64,000 nt of DNA from positions 9,819,579 through 9,883,578 of the forward strand of contig NC_087065.1 of NCBI RefSeq assembly GCF_963678635.1, read 5' to 3'. The notes under the pieces are model-generated. The model made no database searches. It was not told where the DNA came from and saw nothing but the letters and a program-made list of their open reading frames with translations. Below, piece by piece: positions 45,290 through 57,215 of this stretch. The stretch's first letter is position 1. Each line of letters begins with the position of its first letter. The stretch comes from Symsagittifera roscoffensis. Taxonomy: Eukaryota > Xenacoelomorpha > Acoela > Convolutidae. A program made the position numbers and the translations under genes.

Positions 45290-45520
45290 TTTCTTGATTT
45301 TTTTCGAGCTTTTTCTTAGCTTTTTGCTAACCAAAAAACTTTTGATTGACAATGAAGTACAATCGGACCTCTCAGAGCATTGCCTTGATTTACAAGCTGT
45401 CTGGTTGTCAATTTATGACGGTTTAAAATTGACATTTTGGTTTATTTGGGACTATACTAACTCGTTCTATTTAGATATGAGCAGAAGCTCAGTCGGGCTC
45501 AAAAACTATTCCAGTTAGAT
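45290..45520 (+). mobile_element. GTTCCGAC-family, decayed fragments
   Basis: A decayed 3' end (AATCGGACCTCTCAGAGC…) is followed by a decayed centre (GACGGTTTAAAATTGACATT, TTTGGTTTATTTGGGAC). The open frame here is a by-product. Confidence 0.4.
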
Positions 45521-45557
45521 TTAGTAAAATTTTAAGAGGCTAATTATCTCACTGTTT

Positions 45558-46425
45558 ACCTGGGTTGACAAACATACGCCGAAAAAGCTTATCATACAAT
45601 TCCATACCACAAAAATCATTATCATAAAATTCCATACATCAAGTGTATGGAGAAAATGCTTGCCATACAATTTTCATACATTTTCGGAAAATAATAGAAA
45701 AAAAAATAAACCATTTCTGCGGCTTTTTGAGAACAGTTGAAAAGAGTGGTGACAAAAAAACTGATTTGAATTTTTTTTTGAAAAAAATGCTTACCATACA
45801 ATTTCAACCGCAAATCTAATTTTGTACGCAAACAAACATTTTCCGAAAAAAAATTTTTGCATGCAAAATTTAATTTTTTGTGTGCATAACGTAGTTCTAG
45901 ATACGATAATAATGGCTTTTTTCTTTTCATTTCATATTTTTTTTAAAAACACTGAAAATTCTTATTTCTTTTGTATGGCGTGTTTTTGTGTGCCTTGATC
46001 AATGTTTGATAATTTGAAAAATCAAAATTTAAATTAATCATCATTGAAAAATTTTGCCAAAAATTAAAAATTTGTTACTTTTGTTATATAATTTGTGAAA
46101 GACAGTTGGAAGACAATTCAGGTCGTTTTTCATGCATTGTAAATGCAAGACCGTCCAACTTTTGTTGCTTTGAGTAACCAAGGTCTTTGCCATTTGTGCT
46201 CGGTTGCAAACACAACCGAAAATTTGTCAGAAAATAAATGTAGCAACAAAAACCAACTTTTTGGTTTATGGAGAAAATCCCTATCATACAATTTTATTTA
46301 TGGGAAAAGGTTTATCATAGAGTTTTCATACAATTTTCTGTACGTATGGAATTGTATGGAATTGTATGAAAAGAAATTTCCCATTTATGAGAATTGTATG
46401 ATAAGCATTTTGGTCATCCCGGGTC
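45558..46425. mobile_element. Inverted-terminus element with GGAATTGTATGATAAGC motifs
   Basis: About 868 bp. The left end is ACCTGGGTTGACAAAC … GCTTATCATACAATTCC. The complement of the right end is ACCCGGGATGACCAAAATGC then TTATCATACAATTC. Many direct and inverted copies of CATACAATTCCATAC lie in both arms. No coding capacity is evident; frames at 45622-45930 and 46143-46430 are shadows of the repeats. Confidence 0.7.
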
Positions 46426-46626
46426 TTTAAGATAGTGCATGGGCGATATCAATTACATTCCCGTCCCAACTGAATTGAGCCATGCTATTTGGTCTCTTTA
46501 TATTTTTAAACATGTACTAAATATTGTCATTTTTCAATTTAGATAGTAGTGGTGGAGATTGATATAAAACTGTATAACATTTTAAAACTTTTCCTTTTTA
46601 GAAAATTTATCAATTTTTATAGCAAA

Positions 46627-46695
46627 TACTACTCCATAGACCTTAGAAGGCAGGTAAAACATTCAGGGCTTCTACTTGATAAAAGCAGTCTTGTT
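46627..46695 (+). mobile_element. GTTCCGAC-family, 3' end fragment
   Basis: ACTACTCCATAGACCTTAGA … CATTCAGGGCTTC … AGCAGTCTTGTT. The hairpin has decayed. Confidence 0.6.
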
Positions 46696-48047
46696 TTCTG
46701 CATCATCAAGCGTGTTGCTTGATTTTCTTTTAAAAAAAATCACGTGAGAGCCCATACTAAGTTTGCAAGTTCGAAGTTTTGACTAGCCATATCATTTGGT
46801 TTTGATAGCGAGCTGCGTTAGGCAACTATCGACTGTGCAGACTCTATAATTGTTTTTATTTCGTTTACGGGAAAAGAAAAACTATGGCTCAAAAAGATTT
46901 TTAAAATCAAAATGAAATACCTCAAGCACCTAAACGCATGACTTTTTGTAATTGAAACTGGTGCCACCTAAAAACCCTTCATGCGTGAATTGAAATCCGA
47001 AAAGTCGAAAATTGTTCTGTGCCGAAAAAAAATGCTCTGACACTTTTGATATATAGACTTTAGCTAACCAAAGAGCTTATTTATTAGTCATTTGCAGTCC
47101 AGGCTACATGTAATTTCTCTTGTAATAATATATAATTGTTTTACTTAACTTTTTCAAAGGCACAAAAACATATTCTGCCAAAGATCTTTTTTTAAACGCT
47201 TTTGTTTTTAAAGTGTTCTTGGTAATGATAACAAAGGCTGTTAGGTACACTTTTTTCTACTTGTTTGTTAAGTCACCCTTTTTTCATTTATGGTTTGCAC
47301 CTTTTTACAAAACGACAACTAATTGCTTATAAATTTGGGATGAAATTTTTGTTTTTAATCACGCAATTAGAGAATTAGAAACAAAGTTTTCAAATGAAGC
47401 TTAAAAAACGAGTTATTTTGAAATCAATTTGAAATTATCATGTTTTGAAAACGTTTAAGCACAGAAGACGTTAGAAGATAACCTGTCGAGGGCGACGTTT
47501 AGCTGAAAAAGACAATTTAAAAAAAAACTTAGCACTGAAAACTCACATCAGGTGATAATTCAGACAGCAGAATGAGTAGGAAGCACTGATTTACACGCAT
47601 TATTCGACTCGTGCCAATTGTAGGCGCTGCTCCGAATCGGAGCAACTGGTTGCTACTTGCCAATGCCGCGTTAGACGAAAAGCCACTCTTTCTAAAAATT
47701 ACCAGTTGTCGTTTTTTACCAGTTGTTGTTTTCGATTAATCATTCTGGCCTTCATGAAGTACACTAAGCTTTGGAAATTTAAATTTTAGCACAGAGGCTT
47801 TTTACTATGATGACCTAAGTTCTTCAAATGAGGTAGTACCCTTGATAATATAGCACAGACTGTATTCAATCGCATTCAGAAAAATTGGGATCTTCGATGT
47901 TGATTAATCCGATAGAGTTGTGTCGATTGAAGATTGAAAGGAGAGTAACCTTAACTTGAGTTTTAAGCCTGGTTAATTACCGAATTCACCGTAAGTTAAT
48001 TTCCAAAGCCGCAAAAACTAGCAGTCAGAATGCCGACTTGTGATTGA
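46696..48047. other. Gene-free stretch
   Basis: The short palindrome AGCAACTGGTTGCT occurs near 47641-47654. Otherwise nothing recognised. Confidence 0.45.
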
Positions 48048-48314
48048 CAAGGAGACAAGTTTGATCCAGACATTGAATTTGATCGACAATTATCAGAGAC
48101 AGAAAAAAAACAAATCATAAGCAAATGCACCCAATTAGAAAAAAAAACATTGGTCGAATTTTGAATCACAATTTGTTACAGCAGTTAGTCTTAATTTCGT
48201 TCGATTTGAGGGCAAGCAAAGTGTGAAACAATCATTCTTTTACCGACAAAATGTCTTCATTTTGTTTATTTTACCGGTTATTAAGTTCACTGTCTAGATC
48301 AGACCTGTCTCCTC
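48048..48314. mobile_element. CAAGGAGAC MITE, complete copy
   Basis: About 267 bp with inverted termini of about 30 bp. The left end is CAAGGAGACAAGTTTGATCC. The complement of the right end begins GGAGACAGGTCTGATCTAGA. No coding capacity and no clear target-site duplication. It serves as the uninterrupted reference for the copies split by other insertions at 33272 and 38627. Confidence 0.75.
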
Positions 48315-48677
48315 CATTATCGACTTCGACAATTTTACTCAACTGTATAATATAATATATTTTTCCTTTTCATTTATTTGAAAAAAAGACAAGCTGAATC
48401 AAAAAAGTGATTAGTTCTAAATAAGGGGAAAAATTTGAAAAGCAGTTTACGGTTTCTAAATTTACACTCCCTTCAAATAAATTAAAATTTTAGACTAAAT
48501 TGATTTTTGTCTCCATGTTCACTAAAAAAGTAATTAAAGCAAGACAATTGAACAAAACTTATATATGTGTTGTAGAAAAAACGAGGTATTATTTTGAAAT
48601 ATCCATTCAAAATTGTTCAGTTAAAATATTTTTTTTTCGGATACCAAATCTACTCGAACTGAGATATTATTTAGGAT

Positions 48678-48855
48678 AAGCAAGACTGTTCGAAAATCAG
48701 GTCGAAGCCCTGGTGTTCTGAGTGCACTTTAAGGCCAATTAAAAAAATTTCTGGCTCAAAAATTGATAAAATATTTTTTTTTAAATTTTTTTTCTACTTC
48801 AAATTACCACCCCACACGCTGATAAAACTACACAAGGATGTTTTTAGCGGATTTA
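48678..48855 (-). mobile_element. GTTCCGAC-family, decayed 3' part
   Basis: AAGCAAGACTGTTCG, then GGTCGAAGCCCTGGTGTTC and CACCCCACACGCTGATAAA. Confidence 0.6.
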
Positions 48856-51800
48856 GGGGTAAGGTTAAGGTAAAGGGTTAGCTTATCTATCTTAAAACAA
48901 ACTCAATTGGAGAAACCTATACCCTGGAAGCCATAGCTTGCTGAAAGAATATCTATAACCTATCTTAATACATGGTAGTCAGCAAGGACCCGCTCCCCCT
49001 GACCAGCTCCGATAACTACTACTTAATTGACCTGTCTGCTTGCACAGCAGTGATATTTCTCCTAATTAATTTTTTCACCGCTGCGCCCAAAAAAATTGAA
49101 GCCAAGATATTTTATAGAAAAGTGGCAGACTTTTTGGCCAGATTTTTCAACAATTTTTTTAATACCAGAGTCTTGATATATACCTACAAAAAACCATTTA
49201 CTCGGGTGCGTTTACTAGTATTTTTTAAGCGAGGAATTCAGACACAATTTTTTTTTATTGAAAAAAGTTAAGACTTTGCCATCTAAATTATTTCTGCATA
49301 CTAAAATGGATACGAGTCTCAGAAACACTATAAAATCAACTTACAGGAATAATTAGACTTAGGAATAATGTGAACTGAACAGAAGTTGACCAAGAAAAAG
49401 ATAATCGATTTAAATTGAAAATATAATTTCGAGGGTGATTTTTTTGTCGCCATACTGTTGTTTGAAAGTTTCCAATCATCAAAACATGGTCACCTTCATG
49501 CGTTTTTTTCCGCTTTTTTCGCATTCACAATAAAAAAAATTAAATTAATTACTCGAAATTCAATCGAATCTAATTAAGACTGAGATGTCTAGACCACCAA
49601 ATCAAATTTAATGAATGTATGATTCGTAAGTAGAAATAACAGTTAAAGTTAAATAGTGAAACAGTGTGAAACAAAAAACTAATTAGAAAGACTCGGTGAG
49701 CATTATATATCACTATAAATCAATGACACATATCTGCTGAAATGATGTGTCCTTTGGAGTATCAAATTCAATCAAATATTTGAGTTAGACATAATATGGA
49801 TAAAGCAAACAAGACTGCTCGTATCACTTTTGTATCGTTTTGACTGTATTTTTTTGCGATTTTATGGGTTTGAAATAGACAACAATGCAAAGTTAAGATA
49901 ATTGATGAGCTATCTTTTTCAATTGACGCAAGGTAGTTTTTCCCGCTTTGCATAGGTATTTATTTGCCGCTCTCAAGGTATTTGTTTCGATTAACTACCA
50001 ATTGTTACTTAATATCAATTGTAGGTGAAATTATTATAAAGCAAGTTTCGAGAAACTCAATTTTTGAGCCAACGTAAAAATTGGGTATATCCAGTTTCGA
50101 CCCGGTCCTATATCCTAATTCAGAGCTCGAAGGGTCCCCCACCTAGTTTTGTTTTACGACACCCAGTTTTTTTATTGTATAAACTTTAATAAATGAGCCT
50201 TTGGCTTCATCAAGTACAAGTTTTGCAAAAAAATTGCTCTATACTAACTGCGGTAAATTCCAAAAAACTCTCTAAAATGAAAATTTCTGTCTATGTCCAC
50301 CCACGATCTCGCATATGCATCAAGATTGTGGTCAAAAATGGCTTTACACTTAAGGTTGAGCTTGAAGACCGAATGAAATGTTTTGCAATCGTTTAATTAG
50401 TTTGCATCCCAATCAATGAAATAACTCGCATTGCGAGCCAATGTTTTACAGATGAAGCTAATTATTTAGTGAAGGGCGAGAATTAGCAAAGAATAACGGA
50501 AGTCGAGAGAACTTTGCAGGAAGTTTTAGGTTTCAATCTTTTCGAGCAAACTTTCATGATGGCATAATTCATGCAGGCTTAATTCAGAAATGCGAAAAAG
50601 CGATTGGAAAGTCAGCATACATTTAATTGCGTTTGAAAGCAGAAATGGCGACTAAGTTTAGTTTGAAAAAACAAGCGAATGCATCGCAATTCCTAAATAC
50701 AGAAATTGTGATCAGCGTCATCTGACTGGTTATAGGTTGAACCGAACACTGATCGCCCGTGTAAATGGTGACCCAAGCCATCGCCGTCCTGTAAGAGCTT
50801 ACAACAAAGACTGACCATTTTGAGTACCTTCAATTTTGGATTTCAGTTTTTTTGCTAGCGCGATTTAGTGCATCAGCAACACATTTCTCATATCTAATTC
50901 AATTTCTTTCTTGTCATCTCCAATTCCCAGTTTTCTGATTCAACAAAGAATGTAGTTTGAATTACCCATATATGCTTAATTGCCTGTATATTCAATTTCC
51001 TAAGCCCCAGACGGCAGATTGGGCAAAAAATTGACGCGTTTCCGACTGTTGGCTAATTTATAGAGTACACCGTCTGCTTGTCACGCCAATTAATTTCGGC
51101 CGGATAGGCTCGGACAACTTCTTGGACTAACCCTTATTTTGTTTCCTAGGTCTCAAATAGATCCTAACCAAAATTGGTATAAGCGAATAGTTGAAGATAA
51201 GATTCATTTTTTTTCTCTCTAAACTGGTCCCTGACTGCAGACAGTCAGGTTCAACACTAAAAATTTAAATGTTAGATACGGAATTTGGATAGTGAGTAAT
51301 ATATCTTTACAAATATTACAAGTTTACTGAATATTCAGTTCGAGAAATATATCAGAGGTGCAGCAATAATATTGGACTAAACTGCAAACGGGTAACACCC
51401 ATCCGGTGTTCACTGAAAGCTTCAAAGTCTTTAAGTTTTGAATTGTTTTGAAAGTTTTTGAAAGTTCTCGAGAGTAATTTTTTGTTACTTTTGTTCAATC
51501 GGGACCAGATTACATTTTGCTTTCTTCTTTTTCGATTATGTATTCAGGTTGTTATAGACATGCGTTAGTAGTTCACCAAAAAAGGCTACATTTGACCCGA
51601 ATTGGTCATAATTACTAGGTTTGTACGATTTCAGTCTGAAGGGTAGATGAGAGAAACACTTTTATCGGTACATTCAGAATCCAAAACAAAATTGACTGGT
51701 AGACCTTCATTGCCTACATACAAATGTACAATAGTGCACGTCATAATATCATAAATAATATAATGTATAAATATGTAATACAACAGAAATACTTTTTTAG

Positions 51801-52389
51801 TTTATCCTAAAATCCTTTAATTTATCCTAAGATCATTTTTAATTTATCTTAAAATCCTGAAATTTATTCTAACTGTGCTCAGATTTTACATGTGGGACTC
51901 CCAAGGGAGCTAGGCCAAACATGGTTGTGTGAGGTACTTAGCTACATTGTTCTGTTTAAGGTGGTTTTTGACGCAAGAAAAACGTATAAGTAAATATAAT
52001 AGTGAAAAAATACAAAAAACTAATATGATGTAATAATCTAAGAAACTGAGTCAAAACATTTATGAAAGATTTTTTTTGTTAAATTTTAAGTCGTAAATTT
52101 TGTGTTTTATTCATAACCGGTTTGGCAGTTTTTAAGTATGAAAATACCAATGTAAGTGCTTAGCAAAACTTAGAATTGCTTTTTATTGTTTTGTGACTAT
52201 TTAGGTATTACTGATTGGAAAATGCTTGTAATCTACGTGCAAGAACTAGTTATTTTCTTTAGATGAAAAATAACCTTATCCTTTATAAAAATTTAATTTG
52301 TTGTTTCTATTGGAACTGTAAAAACAGATAACCTCAAAATAGATTGGGTTTGAAGTGGATTGTGAAAATTCAAAATCTCACGACTATAC
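48856..52389. other. Gene-free stretch
   Basis: A 99-codon frame at 48972-49271 begins plausibly but turns into a low-complexity K/F-rich tail and is unrecognised. GGGGTAAGGTTAAGGTAAAG near 48856 is telomere-like only superficially. Nothing else supported apart from the GTTCCGAC tip at 49807. Confidence 0.45.
49807..49850 (-). mobile_element. GTTCCGAC-family, 3' tip remnant
   Basis: AAACAAGACTGCTCGTATCA is the complement of the 3' terminus. Little beyond it is recognisable. Confidence 0.5.
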
Positions 52390-52620
52390 ACCCAGGTTAA
52401 CAAAAAATGCTTGTCATACAGTTCCATACTATGGAAGAAACGTGTATCATACGATTCCATACAATTCCATAGAATCAAAAAATCGTATGAAAATCACATG
52501 ATAAGCATTTTTTCTATACAATGGAATTGTATGATAGCCATTTTTTTTATTAAATGGAATTGTATGATAATGATTTTTTCCATTCAATGGAATGGTATGA
52601 TGAAAATTTTTTACAGACGA
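52390..52620. mobile_element. Second member of the GGAATTGTATGATAAGC family
   Basis: It starts ACCCAGGTTAACAAAAAATG then CTTGTCATACAGTTCC, and contains at least five GGAATTGTATGAT-type units, direct and inverted. It is shorter than the 45558 copy. The right end is not clear. Confidence 0.6.
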
Positions 52621-54044
52621 ATTTGCATAAAACTCAGTTTCTGATTGAGCAAAACAAAGAAATAAAGTGAGGCAAAAACTAAATCTTAGCCCGTCCCAAC
52701 GTGCCAGTTTCTCAACGGAAGAATAAAACTACAGAAAACTTTAGAGGTTTGAAACTCTGTTACTGTGTTTCCTGTAAGTTTCTCTCCTCAAATTCAAAAG
52801 AAATTGAAAGAAAAAAAATTGCATAAAATTTCTGTTAGATTGGGAAACATTGAAAAACTTTAGTTTTTGAAGAATTGGAAAATAAAAATATTTGAGGTTG
52901 AAGGACATTTTTTTTTGAAAAGACTAAAATAGGCTGTTTCAATTGAAAAGTGAATGTTGGTTTTTTCTACATTTGATGGTTCTTAGAAATTAGAAGCGGT
53001 TGTGTTTATATCACTTTTGACATCTATTGTAATCTCAGGAAGTTTGTTTCTGTTTTTTAAGGTTGAAAGGCATCGTTTTTTTTATTTTCTTGGTGTTTCC
53101 GTTTTTTTTTCTCCTTTTTTGGACTTTTTAAGTTCTTCTTTTAGTTTCTTTTAATTTCTCCTTTTTTATTTTTCTAGACGACCCGGGTAGGTTTTTACTC
53201 AACGCTAAATTGGGTGTTTTGTTTCATTTTTGAAGGGTTCTTAAAGGTTTTGAGTTTGATCTGATTTGTCTAAGTGTTAGTTTTGTGACCTTAAGGTCAA
53301 ATTACAAAAAAAACTCATTGTTTCAAACTGTCAAAAGTGTCGATTTGTTTATTAGTTGCCTGTATGTTCTGAGAAGTTAATTATAAAACTATGTATTATT
53401 TTGTGAAGAATTGATACGTTGGTTTAGTTGTTTTCGACTCTTTTGGTGTTTGAGTTTGCAATATGTGGCTCAAATATCATTGGGCATTCTTTCAGCTTTT
53501 GATCAAAATGTTCTAAATTATAATGAAGGAGATGAAAGACTGACGTTATGTTGACAAAAATATTCAGCTTTACTTTGAAAGAGTTTTTTGTTCAAAGTGA
53601 TGAATTATTTTTTTTCGGTTAAAAAAAGTTAACATTATGTGTTGGAAGGTGTATCACATTCAAAGTCAAATTCTAATTTAAATTGGTTAATTGGAGTGTA
53701 GTGGTGTAATTTTGGGTTGTATTTTAGTCATCACTTAGTTTGTTAATTATATTTTCCTTCTGTTTTTATGATTCCCTCGATTTGTGAGTTGTGAGATTTT
53801 GCGATCCCCTCCAGTTTGGTATAAGCAAAGTTTGGTATGTGAGCTCTGATGGAAAGGTGAATTTAGACATTGATTCTAATTTTGTGGTTTCTTTTTGTAA
53901 ATATTTTTATTTGGTAAATTTTCGGTGTACTAGACTGTGAATGCTAATTTCTTTTTTTTTTGAATTTCTGTCTAACTGCTTGAGGCTAGTCTCAGAATGC
54001 TTTAGTGACAGAAAAATTCGCTCTGTTTGTTTGGGTAGACCGTA
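52621..54044. other. Gene-free stretch
   Basis: T-rich on the plus strand, from about 52900 to 53900 in particular. A GACCCGGGTAG motif at about 53181 weakly resembles the terminus of the 45558 element. Confidence 0.4.
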
Positions 54045-54162
54045 ATTAATAATTGATTTGTTGATAGTAGCAAAATCTATCACTTTGTTTTTTATATGGG
54101 GTGTGGTGTGATCATTTTCACAAAAAATGTCAAACTTTAAAGTTTTTTTTAAAATTTTTTTT
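54045..54162 (+). mobile_element. GTTCCGAC-family, partial copy
   Basis: TAATTGATTTGTTGATAGTA … TATGGGGTGTGG … CATTTTCACAAAAAA, truncated at both ends, directly before a longer copy. Confidence 0.6.
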
Positions 54163-54633
54163 GTTCCGACTTTCGTACCGAATGTAACGAAATATTTGTG
54201 CTGGGGGTAGGTTTTTTTTCTTGAGACAAATTTTGACTTTTTAACTAGCCAATTTGGACAACGTTTTTTTTTGTATCGTTCAAAAGTTATTGTTGTTTTG
54301 AGCCTAAAACTGAAATGATATTTTACCTGTGATCAATTTTCGTAAAGTTATGGGGGTTTAAATATTGCCATTTGGACATTTTGGGACAATAAACAAGCGA
54401 TATATTTCGCGCAATTTAAACGTAAGCGGAAATTTAATCCGTCTAAAAATTGTTCCAAACTGTTTGAGGGACGCTTATTTGCTAAAATTGGTTTGTTACA
54501 ACTACAAAAACCTCAAATAAAAAAAATTAACTTTAATTTTATATATTGAATTTTCTCATGTTATTACCGCTCCATAGACCTTAAAATGCAGTCGGAACAT
54601 TTAGGGCTTCTTCCTAATACGAGCAGTTTTGTT
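54163..54633 (+). mobile_element. GTTCCGAC-family element, nearly full-length
   Basis: 471 bp, starting GTTCCGACTTTCGTACCG. About 40 bases of the GGCGTGTGG segment are deleted. The outer pair of the 3' hairpin is changed on both sides (TAGGGC … TTCCTA), keeping that pair. The tail is GCAGTTTTGTT. Confidence 0.9.
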
Positions 54634-55708
54634 ATGCTTGTAATTGTTAATCTGATGTTTAATTTAAAACAAAATCATAAAGCAATAACCACAATGTAGT
54701 CGTGATAAGTAAATAATACGCATATTGAAATAAATTGTGTCATTTTGACCGTTCTTGGTATTTTTTCTTCATCAAAAATCAAACATCGGAGGTATTCTCG
54801 TAAATAGCAGTCCATATTTTTGACTAATTCAGTAGTCCATGGGGCTCAGGATCTACATGATCTGATTTTTTATTTAAATGGCATCAGGTGATAATTCTTG
54901 ATTTACGAATTCTGTTCCCTTTTCTGTAAGTAACATGACGAAAACCAAAATAGTAAGAATTATCTAACACTCAAACATGAAATTTTGAAAAACAGAAAAC
55001 TGTGAAAAAAGCAAGAACTTTGATCGTTACTGTACATTTAAATTAAATAAGAACTTTTTGTTTTTTCAAAAGTTGGACAATTGTCTATAAGAAAAACTTG
55101 AATTGAAAAAATTCAATTTTTTTCCTACTTAACTTGGTTCTGGGTATGGAAGCCGAACATAATTGGAGTGCCTTAATAGAAGTGTTGGAATAATGGGCCC
55201 AAAAATAGCAAAAATTTTAATGAAGTACCGTTTATGCCATTTTCTCTAAGAAAACAATAAAAAAACTGTAAAGAAACTCGCAAAAAGAACATTGAGAGCA
55301 ATTATCGAAGTGAGCTGAGTTAATTTTGAAAGTTTCTCTCGATTAGTTCATAAATTGTCTCGGGTCCTTGGACGGTACGACAGAATTTCTGTTGTACAAA
55401 CCAAAAGTTAATACTTTTGCTTTTTCGAAAGTTTGATCATATTGCTCGAACTTGATTGATTAAAATTAAAATCAGCGGAAAGAATTCTAGTTTATCAAAC
55501 AAAATTAAAGCTCTATTAAGAGTTTAATAAATTTGGTCCATTTAACAGAGAAGACAAATTGTTCAATAAGTTCGCTCAGAGTCTGTTCTCATAATTCTGT
55601 ACTGCATTGAAAAACAATGGGGGCTTAGTTTGCGTCAGCCAATTTAATTTAACATGGAATAAATTTGTTGATGCAGAAGCACTTTGGCACCGAACAATGA
55701 TGCAAAGT
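54634..55708. other. Gene-free AT-rich stretch
   Basis: Nothing recognised. Confidence 0.5.
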
Positions 55709-55762
55709 GCGCATTATTTAGCCCAAAATGGCAATTTTGAGAAGCCCTTAATTTTACAAAAT
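55709..55762 (-). mobile_element. GTTCCGAC-family, possible centre remnant
   Basis: GCGCATTATTTAGCCCAAAA then TGGCAATTTTGAGAAGCCC resembles the complement of the centre of complete copies. Confidence 0.35.
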
Positions 55763-55934
55763 GCAATACAAATTAAAAATTTCATTTTTTAAGTTAAAAA
55801 ATTGACATTTTCAGTTTCCGTCACAAGATGTGTTTTCAATGACGTCGGATAGCTGTTTGCAATGCTACAGTCTAGCCTCATAATGCATAGTTATAAGTAA
55901 TGTTCCGATATAATAGCAAAGTATATATATAAAA

Positions 55935-56031
55935 GGTCGCCAAAAATGGATTTCTTAAAAAGTATCAAAGGGTGGACCCTTTGGGTCGGCAGGGGGTCGA
56001 ATCCCTGAGGGGGGGGGGGGGGAGGCGTTCG
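55935..56031 (-). mobile_element. hAT-like MITE, truncated copy
   Basis: GGTCGCCAAAAATGGATTTC … CCCTTTGGGTCGGCAGGGGG and a G-run, ending GGAGGCGTTCGG. It corresponds to about 100 bases near one end, without either terminus. Confidence 0.75.
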
Positions 56032-56095
56032 GAAGATCATGAAAGGCTTTTCAGCCTGTCTAAGCTGAGTCCTTTTATTTTTTTCTTCGCATTTT

Positions 56096-56225
56096 AAACT
56101 GAGTTGTTTTGTCGAGCCAAGCTCCTTTTTTATTGACTCCAAGTCGTATTTTGCGTGTGACTTTTAATTGGTCAAAAGAGAGCTTGTTCTCACTCACCAT
56201 CATTGCCATACTGATTTCAAATTGT
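56096..56225. repeat. Dispersed repeat shared with 41538-41720
   Basis: GAGTTGTTTTGTCGAGCCAA … GTCAAAAGAGAGCTTGTTCT then CACTCACCATCATTGCCAT, in the same orientation as the earlier copy. Confidence 0.55.
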
Positions 56226-56658
56226 TTATATCTACAACGCATACCTAAAACTGACCATCGAGATTATTATTTTCAGATTTGTAACAATTGAAGATCAAAA
56301 ACATTGCATGAATTTGTATCAAAAGTACGGCATTTTGGCAGGGGTTGAAAACAACCCGCACTTCAAAGACAAAAATAATCCTGAAGACCTATGGCTAGTT
56401 TACATCAGCATTTTCATACTTTGACTCTTCAAAAAATTACGCATAATCTTTAAATTTTGCAAGAAATCTTCAATGAAGTGGGGCACACTTTGATAAATAT
56501 TGCAGACAATTTCTGAAAAAAAACTGATCACTCGATGAAAAAAGTATTCCGAAAAATGGCAATATATCTGATGTGACTTTTCTAGTAATTGGATAAAAGA
56601 AAGCAATAGAAGCAAAGTGACCCGCAGCGAGGTTCAACAGATAATATTCGATTACAAT

Positions 56659-56790
56659 CGACTTTCGGGGTTAAAGTTTTGTCATTATGTTCGATTATAA
56701 TTGCACGTTAGGACCGCGTGTAGTCGACTTTCGGGGTTAAAGTTTTGTCATTATGTTCGATTATAATTGCACGTAATCGCGTGTAGTCCA
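56659..56790. repeat. 66-bp tandem repeat, two copies
   Basis: Two near-identical units start CGACTTTCGGGGTTAAAG, at 56659 and 56725, and end near GCGTGTAGTC. Confidence 0.9.
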
Positions 56791-56934
56791 TTTGAATCCT
56801 GAATTTTTAGAAAAATTCAATTGATTTTAATCCTTTTAAAGTCCATTATGATTTGTAGTTTTTTCTGCAAATCACATCCCTCGCACTTTAAACCCAAGTT
56901 TTTACAATTTAAACACACAAGTGGAACGCGCCCA

Positions 56935-57215
56935 AACTCACAAACACCTACCCACTCCCCATCCCCCACATTTTCAAATTAATTCCGCACACCTACTTCC
57001 ACCTATCCCCCGACCTACCCCACCTAGCCTACCCCGCACACACCTAGCCTCCCCATCCTTCAACTACTTGACACCCCCCGTAAGTTAAGTTTGGGGGTGG
57101 AAGCGTTAAGGTCTCTAGGGGGGGGGGGTTAAAGATGTGTGTAGGGATTTTATGGTTAGTAAAAGAAAGGGGTAAGCGGTGGGGGAGGGCAAGTAGTAGA
57201 AAAGGAAGTAAGTAA
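56935..57215. other. C-rich block followed by G-rich block
   Basis: From about 56935 to 57078 the plus strand is C-rich (CCTACCCACTCCCCATCCCC, CTACCCCACC). From 57093 to about 57215 it is G-rich (TTTGGGGGTGGAAG, a run of about 12 G near 57117, then GGTGGGGGAGGG). This gives sharp strand asymmetry and potential for G-quadruplex or long imperfect hairpin formation. The 93-codon minus-strand frame here reflects low complexity. Confidence 0.7.

Noticed and set aside
47641-47680. AGCAACTGGTTGCT as a further terminus of the GCCGGTTGCTG element
   Set aside because: Similarity is about a dozen bases and mostly a self-palindrome. Not enough to assign.
48856-48886. GGGGTAAGGTTAAGGTAAAG resembling telomeric repeats
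   Set aside because: Not a regular hexamer array, and too short.
53175-53195. GACCCGGGTAG as the right end of the 52390 element
   Set aside because: Only a short GC-rich match, with no adjoining arm motifs, at an implausible distance.
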